Below, one piece after another: positions 1 to 8,399 of a DNA stretch of 49,080 nucleotides (its first letter is position 1; every line of letters starts with the position of its first letter). The DNA lies in contig SVPH01000021.1 in the NCBI GenBank assembly GCA_015065965.1, positions 1-49,080 on the forward strand. The letters run 5' to 3'. Under the pieces are notes generated by a model, which had not been told where the DNA came from, did not search any database, and saw only the letters and a program-made list of their open reading frames with translations. A program made the position numbers and the translations under genes. This DNA comes from Oscillospiraceae bacterium. Its GTDB lineage: Bacteria > Bacillota > Clostridia > Oscillospirales > Acutalibacteraceae.

Positions 1-165
1 GGGAACGGCAGACCTTTCGCAAGGACACAATTCGCCCGGTTTAAAATCGGACATACTCCGCAGAAATTTCCCGCTTCGGTGAGCGGCCACCTCCTGCATC
101 AACGCATATCAGCATGGTTTCTGAAGATTTTCGGGCATAGTTGCCCCTTTGTCCAGAACCCGTGC
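1..165 (-). ncRNA. candidate structured RNA, 3' end cut off by window edge
   Basis: This stretch is clearly more GC-rich than the AT-rich DNA to its right and has no convincing open frame. On the minus strand it starts just after a strong promoter (172-200). The RNA would fold several short hairpins: GGGC/GCCC near the 5' end (loop AACTAT), GGTG/CACC, and CCTT-GCGA-AAGG with a GNRA-type loop. GGACA near the 5' end can pair with TGTCC about 100 bases later. I could not match it to 6S, tmRNA, RNase P, SRP or a riboswitch by eye; the conserved cores of RNase P and SRP are not visible. A 6S-like or other abundant regulatory RNA is possible but is inference. Confidence 0.5.
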
Positions 166-171
166 TTGGAT

Positions 172-200
172 ATAATAACATAATATATTTTCAGTGTCAA
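172..200 (-). promoter_or_regulatory. sigma-A type promoter for the left-edge RNA
   Basis: Reading the minus strand, TTGACA (200-195) is followed after exactly 17 bases by TATTAT (177-172). Transcription would begin near 165 and run off the left edge. The full-consensus -35 and ideal spacing suggest high expression. Confidence 0.65.
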
Positions 201-431
201 TACTTTTTTCGAGATTTTTTTAACTTTTTTTGAGCCGAAAACCTAAGCGTATCAAGGGTTTTGGCGCTTTACTGCGATGAAATGATAAACGCCGCAAAAA
301 CACATATATAAAATGTATATATATTATATATGCATTGCCACTATATGGTGTGGTCATGCCTAAAAACAGCCCAAAATACAGAAATTTATTTTTTTGACAA
401 ACCGTACAAATTTTAATTTTTCATAAACAAC

Positions 432-460
432 TTGCTAATATTTGTAATTTATGCTAAAAT
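432..460 (+). promoter_or_regulatory. promoter of the small gene at 491
   Basis: TTGCTA (432-437), 17-base spacer, TAAAAT (455-460), predicted start near 467, then an AAAGGAG ribosome site at 475-482 before the ATG at 491. The remaining DNA between 201 and 431 is AT-rich, with alternating TA runs around 302-336, and I see no gene in it. Confidence 0.55.
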
Positions 461-490
461 TAATTTACAAAACGAAAGGAGATCATAGTT

Positions 491-805
491 ATGATCGGTT
501 TAGGCAAATGGGCTTGCAATGTAAATACGATGTTTTTTTCAGGCGAAGCAAAAATTAATGTTTTTGATGATAACGGCAAATACGGCTTTGAACTTGATGT
601 TCCCGGAATTACAGTTCCCGAAATAATAGTAAAAAAACTTGAAGAAGACGATGATACTATTAATGCGGTAGTTCAGACCAGCCTTCTCCCCGACAAGGAC
701 ATTGAACTGACCATCACTTTTGACGGCGATGAATTTGACGGTTTCATCAAAATTCCATTCCTCGGCAAAGTTAAATTCAAGGACGGACACAGAATAGCAG
801 AATAA
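491..805 (+). CDS. small hypothetical protein, 104 aa
   Basis: I do not recognise this family. The protein is 104 residues, acidic (Asp/Glu-rich around residues 26-80), with no signal peptide or membrane segment, so it is probably cytoplasmic. Alternating hydrophobic and polar residues (for example IELTITFDGDEFDGFIKI) suggest a compact beta-sheet fold. The reading frame is supported by a good promoter, an AAAGGAG ribosome site 9 bases upstream of the ATG, and a strong terminator immediately after the stop, so it is a stand-alone transcription unit. The overlapping minus-strand frame lacks such signals. Function unknown. Confidence 0.75.
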   Translation: MIGLGKWACNVNTMFFSGEAKINVFDDNGKYGFELDVPGITVPEIIVKKLEEDDDTINAVVQTSLLPDKDIELTITFDGDEFDGFIKIPFLGKVKFKDGHRIAE

Positions 806-812
806 TGGATTT

Positions 813-851
813 AGCCCTCTGTATCTTTTCGGTACAGAGGGCTATTTGTTT
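813..851 (+). terminator. intrinsic terminator after the 491 gene
   Basis: An 11-bp stem, AGCCCTCTGTA pairing with TACAGAGGGCT (813-823 and 833-843), is followed by a T-rich tract. Confidence 0.8.
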
Positions 852-860
852 GTATAAAGA

Positions 861-890
861 AAAAACCGAGGCCAACAGCCTCGGATTTTT
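861..890 (-). terminator. terminator of the aminotransferase-aldolase operon (bidirectional)
   Basis: CCGAGGC/GCCTCGG (866-872 and 878-884) with loop CAACA. It has an A-run on its left and a T-run on its right, so it can stop transcription from both sides. Its main role is likely to end the minus-strand operon whose last gene stops at 936. Confidence 0.75.
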
Positions 891-935
891 CTCGTATAAA
901 ACGGGGGGGACAAAAGATGGTAGTGGTCAAATTAA

Positions 936-2135
936 TTATTCTGAAGCCTTCTTTGAATACTTGGTGAGATAAACAATTCTCATAAGCCAGGCTTCAACGG
1001 GATTGATTGCCTTTTCCTTGCCGAAAACCTTTGAGGTAAGCAGGGCAAGGCTGCTCTTGCTCATAATCATGTCAACTGCCTGTGCATCGCCCTCGTTAGA
1101 GCCGCAGCACAGAGCGCCCATATCCTTGATAAGCACTGCATTTTTTCTCTTAAGTGCTTTAACGCACTTGTTAGGGGATGCGCACTTAACGGTAGGACCG
1201 CAAATCTGAGCAAAGTCATCAATCAGAGGCTTCATTGTTTTGCCAAGTCTTGAAACAGCCACAACTTCGCTTGATGTGTTATGTATTATATTATTAAATG
1301 TGGGATATGCAAGATAAATGTCCTTATGTGCAATCGCAACCTCTGCAAATTCGCCGATAGCCGCCGATGCACCGTTAAGTTCCATTGTCATCTCGGAACC
1401 GTCACCCTTATTGGTGAAAACGATTTCTCCGCTGTCTCTGTTGCATACGCTATTATACACCAAAGAAGGGTCAATTTCAACCGTTTTTTGAGATTTTGTG
1501 AGTTTATCTGCCATTTCTGTGCAGAAACCGTCAAGATTGTCTGATTTTATGCCGAGTTTATCTTTTGCAGAGTCAAGAATATGCTTTGTACATACCTGCT
1601 CAAGAGAATTTGCAACCTGGAAAGCCTCTTCGCTGTCCTTGCCGAAGCAAAGCGCACCGTGGTGAGCCATAATAACAGCCTTTGAAGGACTCAGGCGCAA
1701 AGCCTTTGTAACTCCCTTTTTGAGTTTCTTTGTGCCCGGCAGACCGTATGAACCCAGATAGATTCTGCCTCCGATAAGTTTACCTGCATCGCCCACAACC
1801 TTTTCGATTCCGCCTGAGATTGCACTGATTGCGGAAGCAACCTTCTGGTGAGTGTGGATAACAAAATTAGCCTCAGGAAACTCCTTGTAAACTTCAGCGT
1901 GAATGCCTTTTTCAGACGAGGGCTTAACATTGCCGCCCCATTCAAGAGTGTTGATTGCAACCTCAACAATATCATCGGGAGTAAGACCGATATAAGGCTT
2001 TCCGCTGGGAGTTATAACAAAAGTTTTATCGTCAACACGGCAACTTACGTTACCCCATGTTCTTGCAATAAGACCTGTTTCAACAAGTCTTTCGCCTGCT
2101 TCAATAACTAACTTTTTAGCGGTTAAAACATCCAT
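936..2135 (-). CDS. tandem class II aldolase/adducin-family protein
   Basis: The start is the ATG at 2135, preceded by GAAAGGAAA; a longer frame would begin inside a hairpin. The 399-residue product has two copies of the class II aldolase fold. Copy 1 (about residues 1-200) keeps the zinc site typical of L-fuculose/L-rhamnulose-phosphate aldolases: E75, H94-x-H96 and the AHHGALC motif at 157-163. Copy 2 (about 215-399) aligns with the same pattern, but the metal positions read HNT (285-287) and KDMGALC (337-343), so it should not bind zinc that way. It is the second gene of an operon with a class III aminotransferase. The substrate is unknown; a phosphorylated or amino sugar acid is a guess. 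Confidence 0.8.
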   Translation of the reverse strand: MDVLTAKKLVIEAGERLVETGLIARTWGNVSCRVDDKTFVITPSGKPYIGLTPDDIVEVAINTLEWGGNVKPSSEKGIHAEVYKEFPEANFVIHTHQKVASAISAISGGIEKVVGDAGKLIGGRIYLGSYGLPGTKKLKKGVTKALRLSPSKAVIMAHHGALCFGKDSEEAFQVANSLEQVCTKHILDSAKDKLGIKSDNLDGFCTEMADKLTKSQKTVEIDPSLVYNSVCNRDSGEIVFTNKGDGSEMTMELNGASAAIGEFAEVAIAHKDIYLAYPTFNNIIHNTSSEVVAVSRLGKTMKPLIDDFAQICGPTVKCASPNKCVKALKRKNAVLIKDMGALCCGSNEGDAQAVDMIMSKSSLALLTSKVFGKEKAINPVEAWLMRIVYLTKYSKKASE

Positions 2136-2165
2136 AGTTATTTTCCTTTCGGATAGAGTAAGCGA

Positions 2166-2187
2166 CTGTCGCAAGCGTTTGCGACAG
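2166..2187 (-). other. intercistronic hairpin
   Basis: A perfect 9-bp stem (CTGTCGCAA/TTGCGACAG, 4-base loop) lies between the aminotransferase stop and the aldolase ribosome site. There is no T-run, so it is not a terminator. It may protect or process the dicistronic mRNA. Confidence 0.5.
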
Positions 2188-2206
2188 CCAGCAAACTATA
2201 ATCTGA

Positions 2207-3685
2207 TTATTTCTCAAGGCAAACGATATTCTCGAATACTTTGTCGAATCTTGCAACTGCATCGTCAATCATTTCTTCGGTATATGCTGCACTTGTGTAA
2301 AGACGGCTGCCTGCGAGAGTTACAAGACCCTCTGCCATGTATGCAGCGCCCATGTGAGTCATTTCCTTCTTACGGGCAGATGTTGCATCAAGAACTGCAG
2401 GAATGCCCCAAGGCTTCTTCCAGTTGATGGAGAAGTTAAGAGTACCTACTGTTTCAAGATGGCAGATTGAGCCCTGGTTGAATGCAACGAAGGGAAGATT
2501 TCTCTTCTTGATGATTTCCTGAAGACCTGCTGTGAGTCTGTCACCCATAAGGGCAGCCTTATAGCAAGCATCAGCCTTTTCCATTTCCTCAAGCATTGTG
2601 TAACCTGCAACGCAACTGAGGGGGTTAGCGGACATTGTACCGCCGCAGAATGCCTTCTTAATCTTCTTACCTGTATCGTCAAGACCTGCGCCGAGGTGCT
2701 TCATGTATTCCTTCTTACCGCCGAGACCGCCTGCGCCGGGATAACCGCCTGCCATAACCTTACCGAATACTGTGAGGTCAGGTGAAACGCCGAAGTAACC
2801 CTGAGCACCGCTCATGCTTACGCGGAATGCTGTAACAACTTCGTCAAAGATGAGGAGAGCGCCGTACTTGCGGCAGAGAGCCTCAACGCCCTTGCAGAAG
2901 TTCTTGTCAACGGGTCTTGTACCGCTTTCGGGACCAACGGGCTCAAGCATAACTGCTGCTGTGCCGCCCTTGAGTCTGTTTGCCTTGAGTTTTCTTTCAA
3001 GGTCATTGAGGTCGCCGGGGAAGAATTCTTCTGTATCTCTGAAGCAGAACAGGGGAACACCTGTTGCCTGTGTGAACTTTGAACCGGGAACACGGATACC
3101 GTAACCCAACTGATCTGACCAGCCGTGGTATGCACCGCCCATTTTAAGAATCTTCTTCTTACCTGTTGCAAGACGAGCAACACGGATTGCTGTCATACAA
3201 GCCTCTGTACCTGAACCAAGCATACGGAACATATCAACACTGGGAATGAGTTCCGAAATCTTCTTGCCGAGTTTATATTCATACTCATGGAAAAGACCTG
3301 TTGAAGGACCGCAGGTGTTGAGAAGTTCGATAACCTTTTCACGAACTGCGGGAGGATTGCTGCCCAGAACTGTGGGACCGCCTGCCTGAAGGAAGTCATA
3401 ATACTTGTTTCCGTCGATATCATAAAGATATGCGCCCTCTGCCTTTGTGAAAACGAGGGGGAACGGATAGTTGAAAGCAAGGTTGTGCTGAACGCCGCCG
3501 GGGATAACCTGCTTTGCTTCTTCAATCATAACCTTTGATTTTGCGCACTTCTTATCGAAGTATTCTTCTTCGTAATTCTTAAGAGCCTCGGGGCTGATTG
3601 AATAGATGGGCTTTTTGATAAGTTCATCGAGTTGTTTCTGAACTTTTTGCGCATCGGGGTAAGTAATAATACCGTGGTTTGACAT
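2207..3685 (-). CDS. class III aminotransferase, glutamate-1-semialdehyde aminomutase family
   Basis: A PLP-dependent fold-type I enzyme of 492 residues. Family marks: GSGTEA at 157-162, an FDEVVTAFR block at 280-288 whose D281 should hold the PLP ring nitrogen, and K309 in VFGKVMAGGYP as the Schiff-base lysine. It is longer than HemL (about 430 aa), with an N-terminal extension of about 45 residues. No other haem genes are nearby; instead it is paired with a class II aldolase. It is therefore more likely a catabolic or biosynthetic aminotransferase/aminomutase on a small carbonyl compound than HemL. ATG start with AAGGGAGG upstream; a promoter and palindrome precede it. Confidence 0.85.
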   Translation of the reverse strand: MSNHGIITYPDAQKVQKQLDELIKKPIYSISPEALKNYEEEYFDKKCAKSKVMIEEAKQVIPGGVQHNLAFNYPFPLVFTKAEGAYLYDIDGNKYYDFLQAGGPTVLGSNPPAVREKVIELLNTCGPSTGLFHEYEYKLGKKISELIPSVDMFRMLGSGTEACMTAIRVARLATGKKKILKMGGAYHGWSDQLGYGIRVPGSKFTQATGVPLFCFRDTEEFFPGDLNDLERKLKANRLKGGTAAVMLEPVGPESGTRPVDKNFCKGVEALCRKYGALLIFDEVVTAFRVSMSGAQGYFGVSPDLTVFGKVMAGGYPGAGGLGGKKEYMKHLGAGLDDTGKKIKKAFCGGTMSANPLSCVAGYTMLEEMEKADACYKAALMGDRLTAGLQEIIKKRNLPFVAFNQGSICHLETVGTLNFSINWKKPWGIPAVLDATSARKKEMTHMGAAYMAEGLVTLAGSRLYTSAAYTEEMIDDAVARFDKVFENIVCLEK

Positions 3686-3703
3686 TTTATATCCTCCCTT
3701 TTT

Positions 3704-3721
3704 TAAGCGGAATTTCCGCTT
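3704..3721 (-). promoter_or_regulatory. palindrome just downstream of predicted transcription start (candidate operator)
   Basis: AAGCGGAA-T-TTCCGCTT is an 8-bp perfect inverted repeat around one central base. It lies about 12 bases after the predicted +1 of the operon and before the ribosome site. No T-run follows it on the minus strand, so a repressor-binding site is more likely than a terminator. Confidence 0.5.
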
Positions 3722-3739
3722 AGAAATAATTTACACTTA

Positions 3740-3768
3740 ATTATAGCATAACAAAAAAATTTAATCAA
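3740..3768 (-). promoter_or_regulatory. promoter of the aminotransferase-aldolase operon
   Basis: On the minus strand TTGATT (3768-3763), 17-base spacer, TATAAT (3745-3740), start near 3733. Confidence 0.6.
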
Positions 3769-3819
3769 GATACAAACAGCCCTTAAATCAGGCATATTTG
3801 TAACATTGTACGGCAAAAA

Positions 3820-6800
3820 TTATTCAAGACCGAGTTTTTTTGCCATTTCAGCCGTTTTGAGTTCAAGCAGTTTTGAAACACCCTTTTCCTGCATGGTTAC
3901 GCCGTAGAGCATATCCGCTTCTTCCATTGTACCTCGTCTGTGGGTAATAAGAATGAACTGCGTGCTGCCCGTCATTTCTCTTACATAAGATGCGTAGCGG
4001 CTTACGTTAACATCGTCAAGCGCAGCCTCAACCTCGTCAAAAATGCAGAACGGCGCAGGTGTAACCTTAAGAATCGCAAAAAGAAGCGCGATTGCAGCAA
4101 GACCCTTTTCACCGCCTGAAAGCAGGTCGATATTCTGAACATTCTTGCCGGGCGGCTGAACCCTGATGTTGATGTTACATTCAAGAACATCCTGCGGATC
4201 ATCAAGCACAAGTTCCGCTTTACCGCCGTCAAACAAATCTTTGAATGTTTCACCGAAATGATTATTTATGCGCCTGAACTGCTCTCTGAAGCGCTCAGCC
4301 ATTTTGCCGGTGAGTTCTTCAATAAGTTTGATAAGTTCCTCGCGAGCTTTTTCTATATCGCCAATCTGGGTACTCATGTATTCGTAGCGTTCGGATACTT
4401 CTTTGTATTCCTCAACCGCTCCCACATTTACGCTGCCGAGGGCTCTGATTTTATTTTTGATTTCCTGCAAAGTGCGCTGTGCCTTGGGAATATCGTCAAG
4501 CACAATGTTCATCTCTGCCGCTTCACGCAATGAGAGTTGATACTCGTCATAGAGTTTGTTCTGAGCGGTTTCAAGTTCTCTCTGCATTGCATCCCTGCGC
4601 TCTTCAAGCCTTGCAAGTTCACCGCCGAGTTTTTCTCTCTCGGAGGTCATTTCACGCTCCTTTGTGCGCAGCGAAGTGCTCCTTGCCTCGCCCTGAGTTC
4701 TCTTTTCGGTAAGAGATTCTATCTTTTCTCTGGTCTTTACGGAATTTTCACGCAGCGATGCCGCCAGTGTTTCCAATTCCGATATGTTTGCGATAATTTC
4801 TTCGTTTTTCTCTTTGATTGCCGCAATTTCTTCACTGAGTTGGTCTGCACGGCGGCTGAAACTTTCCTTGCGTTCGATGCAGCCTGCAACCGTTTCATTG
4901 TTTGCCTCAATATCTTTGCGTAAAGCAACGATTTCAAGATTAAGACCGTTCTGAATCTCAGATGATTTTTCACGGAGTTTGTCGAGCGACTCGCGCTCTG
5001 CATTGAGTTCGTTCAACTGAGAGTTGAGTTTTTCGCTCTCAGCCGTTACGGCAGCAATCTCTGCATCCGCTTTCTTTTCGGCATCCTCAGCCTCGGCAAT
5101 TCTTGCCGCAGCCCTCTCTTTTTCTGCTTCAAGTTCATCAATATGACCTTTTGCGGCGGCATATCTGTCCTTGATAAGATTCAGGGCGCTTTCGGCACGG
5201 ATAATATCCTCCTGTGCCTTTATGAGTTCCGCTTCGCTTGCATCAAGTTCCGCCTGAACAAGTGCAAGTTCTTCGGAAAGATTTTTGAATGTTTCCTGCT
5301 TGTCAGCAAGTTGTTTTTCAAGAACAGCAACCTTTTCCTTAAGGCTTTCAATCTCGGTTGCTCTGCTCAGGAATCCTGCACCCGAGCCCCTTGATCCGCC
5401 CGTCATTGAACCGCCGGCATTGAGCACCTGGCCGTCAAGAGTAACAATCTTGAAACGGTAGGAATACTTCTTTGCAATTGCAATGCCGTTATCAATGTTA
5501 TCAACAACCGCTGTTCTTGCAAGCAGCGAGCCGATGATTTCGGCATACTTATTGTCAAATTCAAGCAGCCTGTCCGCCATATCAACAAAGCCTTCGCAGT
5601 TTTCAAGACCCTTTTCTGTGAAAGGTCTTGACTTAACGGAAGTAAGCGGCAGGAAAGTCGCTCTGCCTGCTCTGTTTTCTTTAAGAAAATTTATGGCAAG
5701 TTTTGCCGTATTTTCGCTGTCGGTAACGATATTCTGAATTGCCGCACCGAGCGCCGTTTCAATTGCGACGGCATATTCGGCAGGGGCAGTTATGAGTTGA
5801 GAAAGAGTGCCGTGTATTCCCCTGAGAGCACCCCTCTTTGCTTCTTTGATAACTTTCTGAACGCTGCCTGCGTAACCGTCAAGATTCTTCTCAAGGTCAT
5901 CAAGCATTTTGATTCTTGCGTTCTTCTGGTAGATATCAAGATTTATGTTTTCAAGTTCCTTGCGGAAACGCTCAACCTTATCTGCTCTTGTGCCGATAAT
6001 CATTCTGTAACCGTCAAGCGAATTTTCATGCTCTGCGGCAACGGCTTTGAGCCTGTCAAGTTCAAGTTGAGCGGCGGATTTTTCATTTTCAAGGGATGTG
6101 ATAACTCCGCCTCTTGTTTCGATTACCTCATTTATGTTTTCAATTCTTGCACTGAGTTCATGGCGTGCGGATTCTGCGGTTGATTTTTCAACACGCATAT
6201 CGGCAAGGCGAAGCGCAGCAGCGGTTATCTTATCGTTGATTTCCTTAGCCTTTTCGCCGTTTTCGCTGTTCTGACCAAGCAACTCGCTGAGCCTGTTAAG
6301 TTCCGCTTCGAGAGCCTCTTTTTTCTGAGCGATAACAGCCTCTTTTTCTGCCGTATCTTTCTGCGCCTGCTCAATCTGAGCATCAATTTCAGCCTTTGAT
6401 GTTTCGCTGTCGCCCATATCGCCCGTAATACGCTCAATTGTCTGCTCGTTATGCTCGATTGTATTTTTCTCAACAGCGATTTTACCGTCAATAACGGCGG
6501 CTTCTTCTTCACTGTCGGAAATGCTCTGGCGCAGACGCTCGATTTCAAGAGTTATCTGCTGACCCTCGCTGATAGCCTGCTCAATCTGCGCAATGAGTTC
6601 AACAAGTTCGCTCTCCGTCTGCTCATACTGCGATGAAGCAAGTGAAAGTTTATGCTCCTGCTCACGCAGACCGTTCTTTGATTTTTCTATTGTATGAAGC
6701 CACAAGCCGATTTCAAGAGTTTTCTTTTCATCGGCAAGGGCAAGGAATTTCATTGCTTTTTCACTCTGAATTTTAAGAGGTCCTATTCTGCTCTCAAGTT

Positions 6801-7389
6801 CTGCAAGGATATCACGCAGACGTACAAGGTTTTCCTCCGCCTGATCAAGCCTGCGGTTTGCGTCGGCTCGTCTGTAACGGAAATGAGAGATTCCCGCCGC
6901 TTCTTCAAGCATATCTCTGCGCTGAGTTGAACGTGCGGAAACAAGGTCGGCAATTCTGCCCTGACCTACCATTGAATAACCGTCTCTGCCAAGACCCGTA
7001 TCCATGAAAAGTTCGTGGATATCCCTCAGACGGCAAACTTCGCCGTTGATTTTATATTCACTCTCACCCGAGCGGTAGTAACGGCGGGTTACGGAAACAT
7101 CGTCCTTATCGTTATTCAGACCCCTGTCTGCATTATCAAGGCGCAGAGTAACCTCGGCATAGCCCAAAGCCTTTCTCTGGCTTGTGCCGCCGAAAATAAC
7201 GTCCTCCATTTTTGCGCCGCGGAGTGTTTTGGTTGACTGCTCGCCCAATACCCAGCGCACGGCATCGGAGATATTACTCTTGCCCGAGCCGTTGGGACCG
7301 ACAACTGCGGTAATGCCTTTGCCGAATTCAAGCACAGTCTTATCGGGGAAGGATTTGAAGCCCTGCATTTCAAGCGATTTTAATATCAT
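3820..7389 (-). CDS. smc: chromosome segregation protein SMC
   Basis: Full-length bacterial SMC, 1189 residues, the ATPase of the condensin complex (with ScpA and ScpB) that compacts and segregates chromosomes. Walker A is GPNGSGKSN near residue 32. A long coiled coil runs from about 170 to 500, the hinge spans about 505-660 (GGSMTGGSRGSG follows), the returning coiled coil from about 670 to 1010. The C-terminal head carries the signature LSGGEKGLAA and Walker B FCIFDEVEAALDD. Start ATG follows the radical SAM gene by 8 bases. It is the last gene of an eight-gene operon, the rnc-smc order being common in Firmicutes. I found no strong terminator after it. Confidence 0.97.
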   Translation of the reverse strand: MILKSLEMQGFKSFPDKTVLEFGKGITAVVGPNGSGKSNISDAVRWVLGEQSTKTLRGAKMEDVIFGGTSQRKALGYAEVTLRLDNADRGLNNDKDDVSVTRRYYRSGESEYKINGEVCRLRDIHELFMDTGLGRDGYSMVGQGRIADLVSARSTQRRDMLEEAAGISHFRYRRADANRRLDQAEENLVRLRDILAELESRIGPLKIQSEKAMKFLALADEKKTLEIGLWLHTIEKSKNGLREQEHKLSLASSQYEQTESELVELIAQIEQAISEGQQITLEIERLRQSISDSEEEAAVIDGKIAVEKNTIEHNEQTIERITGDMGDSETSKAEIDAQIEQAQKDTAEKEAVIAQKKEALEAELNRLSELLGQNSENGEKAKEINDKITAAALRLADMRVEKSTAESARHELSARIENINEVIETRGGVITSLENEKSAAQLELDRLKAVAAEHENSLDGYRMIIGTRADKVERFRKELENINLDIYQKNARIKMLDDLEKNLDGYAGSVQKVIKEAKRGALRGIHGTLSQLITAPAEYAVAIETALGAAIQNIVTDSENTAKLAINFLKENRAGRATFLPLTSVKSRPFTEKGLENCEGFVDMADRLLEFDNKYAEIIGSLLARTAVVDNIDNGIAIAKKYSYRFKIVTLDGQVLNAGGSMTGGSRGSGAGFLSRATEIESLKEKVAVLEKQLADKQETFKNLSEELALVQAELDASEAELIKAQEDIIRAESALNLIKDRYAAAKGHIDELEAEKERAAARIAEAEDAEKKADAEIAAVTAESEKLNSQLNELNAERESLDKLREKSSEIQNGLNLEIVALRKDIEANNETVAGCIERKESFSRRADQLSEEIAAIKEKNEEIIANISELETLAASLRENSVKTREKIESLTEKRTQGEARSTSLRTKEREMTSEREKLGGELARLEERRDAMQRELETAQNKLYDEYQLSLREAAEMNIVLDDIPKAQRTLQEIKNKIRALGSVNVGAVEEYKEVSERYEYMSTQIGDIEKAREELIKLIEELTGKMAERFREQFRRINNHFGETFKDLFDGGKAELVLDDPQDVLECNINIRVQPPGKNVQNIDLLSGGEKGLAAIALLFAILKVTPAPFCIFDEVEAALDDVNVSRYASYVREMTGSTQFILITHRRGTMEEADMLYGVTMQEKGVSKLLELKTAEMAKKLGLE

Positions 7390-7397
7390 CTGAATAC

Positions 7398-8399
7398 CTA
7401 ACCTTTATGTATTTCAACCTCGTATTTTAAAAGACCCTCCGTGCCCTTAACCGTGCAGGAATAACCTTTTTCACGAAGTCTGATAAGATTTTCTTTCTTC
7501 TGCCCTGTCATTTTTGAAATTTCTTTCGGAGAAACATTGAGAATATAACTTCCCTGCGGAAGTTTTTCAAGTTTGCCGAAAGCATTGTTATAATAAATTC
7601 TGCCCTCACAGAGTTCACGCAGCGCAGGGTGATATGCTCCTCCTGCGTATGTTTCATCAACTCCGCCGCCCGAGTGCAGACCCACTCTGATAACCTTTAT
7701 TCCTGCATTCTCAAACATCGGAATTAGCCTTGCACAAAGGTCAACCGTTTCAGGTATACCTTTTGGCTCAAACGCACCGCTTTGCATGAGTTCATGAAGT
7801 TTTGTGCCTTTTATAACAACAGTCGGATAAATTCTGACCGTTTCAGGCGCAAGTGCAATTATTTTTTCGGCAGTTTCAATGCTGTCCGCATCCTGCGAGC
7901 CGTAAAGACCCGTCATCATCTGCAAGCCGAGTTCAAAGCCATACTCTTTGAGCATTTTGCAGGCATCGCACACCTGCTTTGCTGTATGCCCTCTTTCGTT
8001 GAGTTCAAGCACCCTGTCATCAAGACTCTGCGCACCGAGTTCGACGGCGGTTACTCCGTATTTTTTAAGAATATCGCAGATTTTTCGGTTTATCCCGTCG
8101 GGTCTGGTGGATATTCTTATGCCTTTGAATATCCCTTTGCCGACATATTCATACGCCGCCTCAAGAAGCGAGAGCATGTAATCATGATCAACCATTGTGA
8201 AACTGCCGCCGAAAAATGCAATTTCTCCGCCTGCCGCTTCGCTTTCGGAAAGAGTTTCAATTGCCGTTTTCACTGCTGCATGAACATCGGCTGCCGTTAT
8301 ATCCTTGCTGCTGCCCGAGATGCTCCTCTGATTGCAGAATGAACACATATGAGGGCAGCCCTTATGCACCACAAAAAGCGCAACGTTTATATGCTTCAT
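7398..8399 (-). CDS. radical SAM protein, Elp3-like, between rnc and smc
   Basis: A 333-residue radical SAM enzyme. The [4Fe-4S] cluster motif is C15-x3-C19-x2-C22 (CPHMCSFC), followed by the SAM-binding GGSFT strand near 64-68. The protein resembles the radical SAM half of Elp3 and lacks the acetyltransferase domain. A clostridial family of this kind is commonly found beside rnc and smc; its substrate is not established to my knowledge, and RNA modification is a plausible guess. It overlaps the rnc stop by 4 bases (ATGA), so it is translationally coupled. Confidence 0.85.
   Translation of the reverse strand: MKHINVALFVVHKGCPHMCSFCNQRSISGSSKDITAADVHAAVKTAIETLSESEAAGGEIAFFGGSFTMVDHDYMLSLLEAAYEYVGKGIFKGIRISTRPDGINRKICDILKKYGVTAVELGAQSLDDRVLELNERGHTAKQVCDACKMLKEYGFELGLQMMTGLYGSQDADSIETAEKIIALAPETVRIYPTVVIKGTKLHELMQSGAFEPKGIPETVDLCARLIPMFENAGIKVIRVGLHSGGGVDETYAGGAYHPALRELCEGRIYYNNAFGKLEKLPQGSYILNVSPKEISKMTGQKKENLIRLREKGYSCTVKGTEGLLKYEVEIHKG

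Noticed and set aside
394-422. TTGACA at 394-399 as the promoter of the 491 gene
   Set aside because: No -10 box at an acceptable distance; the TTGCTA/TAAAAT pair is better placed.
539-790. Minus-strand 83-codon frame
   Set aside because: Shadow of the 491-805 gene without a ribosome site.
2136-2174. Longer N terminus of the aldolase frame
   Set aside because: It would start inside the intercistronic hairpin; the ATG at 2135 has the ribosome site and the family alignment.
2207-3685. Calling the aminotransferase hemL
   Set aside because: Longer than HemL and not with haem genes; family assignment only is supported.
3771-3799. Weak hairpin after smc as terminator
   Set aside because: The stem has several mismatches and the supporting T-run lies too far downstream.
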